Positions 5,680 through 5,689 of a stretch of 5,689 nucleotides of DNA are shown piece by piece. Below the pieces are notes generated by a model, which was given only the letters and a program-made list of their open reading frames with translations, searched no databases and was not told where the DNA came from. The DNA lies in contig CAMLGC010000110.1 of the NCBI GenBank assembly GCA_946479505.1, forward strand, positions 1 to 5,689. Direction: 5' to 3'. How positions within the stretch are numbered: position 1 is the first letter of the stretch; every line of letters starts with the position of its first letter. The DNA is from an uncultured Sphingomonadaceae bacterium. GTDB taxonomy: Bacteria > Pseudomonadota > Alphaproteobacteria > Sphingomonadales > Sphingomonadaceae. The position numbers and the translations under genes are program-made.

Positions 5680-5689
5680 TGATTCGAAA

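Overview
The backbone is high-G+C alphaproteobacterial DNA, most likely from a sphingomonad. This rests on the G+C-rich codon use, the DnaK N-terminus, and a PCu(A)C lipoprotein followed by a small HExxH protein of a type I remember from sphingomonads. The genus is an inference; no database was available.

Layout, left to right. (1) 1-184, minus strand: the first 61 codons of dnaK, with a good heat-shock (sigma-32-type) promoter about 85-110 bases upstream of its start. (2) 352-1258, plus strand: a divergent two-gene unit. It holds a copper-chaperone lipoprotein with an exact H-x10-M-x21-H-x-M copper motif, then an overlapping small putative zinc metalloprotein. (3) 1259-2074, minus strand: an S66 LD-carboxypeptidase, convergent with and directly abutting the previous gene. 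(4) 2121-3509, plus strand: a MurC/Mpl-like Mur ligase, divergent from the carboxypeptidase across 46 bp. Genes 3 and 4 look like a peptidoglycan-recycling pair: one trims recovered muropeptides and the other could reload the peptide onto UDP-MurNAc.

(5) 3583-5634: a complete 2052-bp IS1595-family insertion sequence. Its ends are set by imperfect terminal inverted repeats (23 of 25 bases match) and a perfect 8-bp target duplication, AGCCCGCT. It carries an intact 317-aa zinc-ribbon/DDE transposase, whose promoter lies partly in the left end and appears to give a leaderless mRNA. It also carries cargo: a 254-aa protein of a widespread but uncharacterised family with a D-x2-HNLRxALDH motif, and a probable small basic protein on the opposite strand. 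The start codons of the two cargo genes overlap in a single CATG. The cargo gene has clearly lower G+C than the backbone.

(6) Flanks of the insertion: joining the two sides in silico restores a row of three 16-bp imperfect palindromes (GTAAAGC-N2-GCTTGAC type), about 16-17 bp apart. This looks like an operator array for a gene to the right of the window. The insertion sequence split the first palindrome at its centre. This disrupted array and the cargo of the insertion sequence are the least ordinary things in the window.
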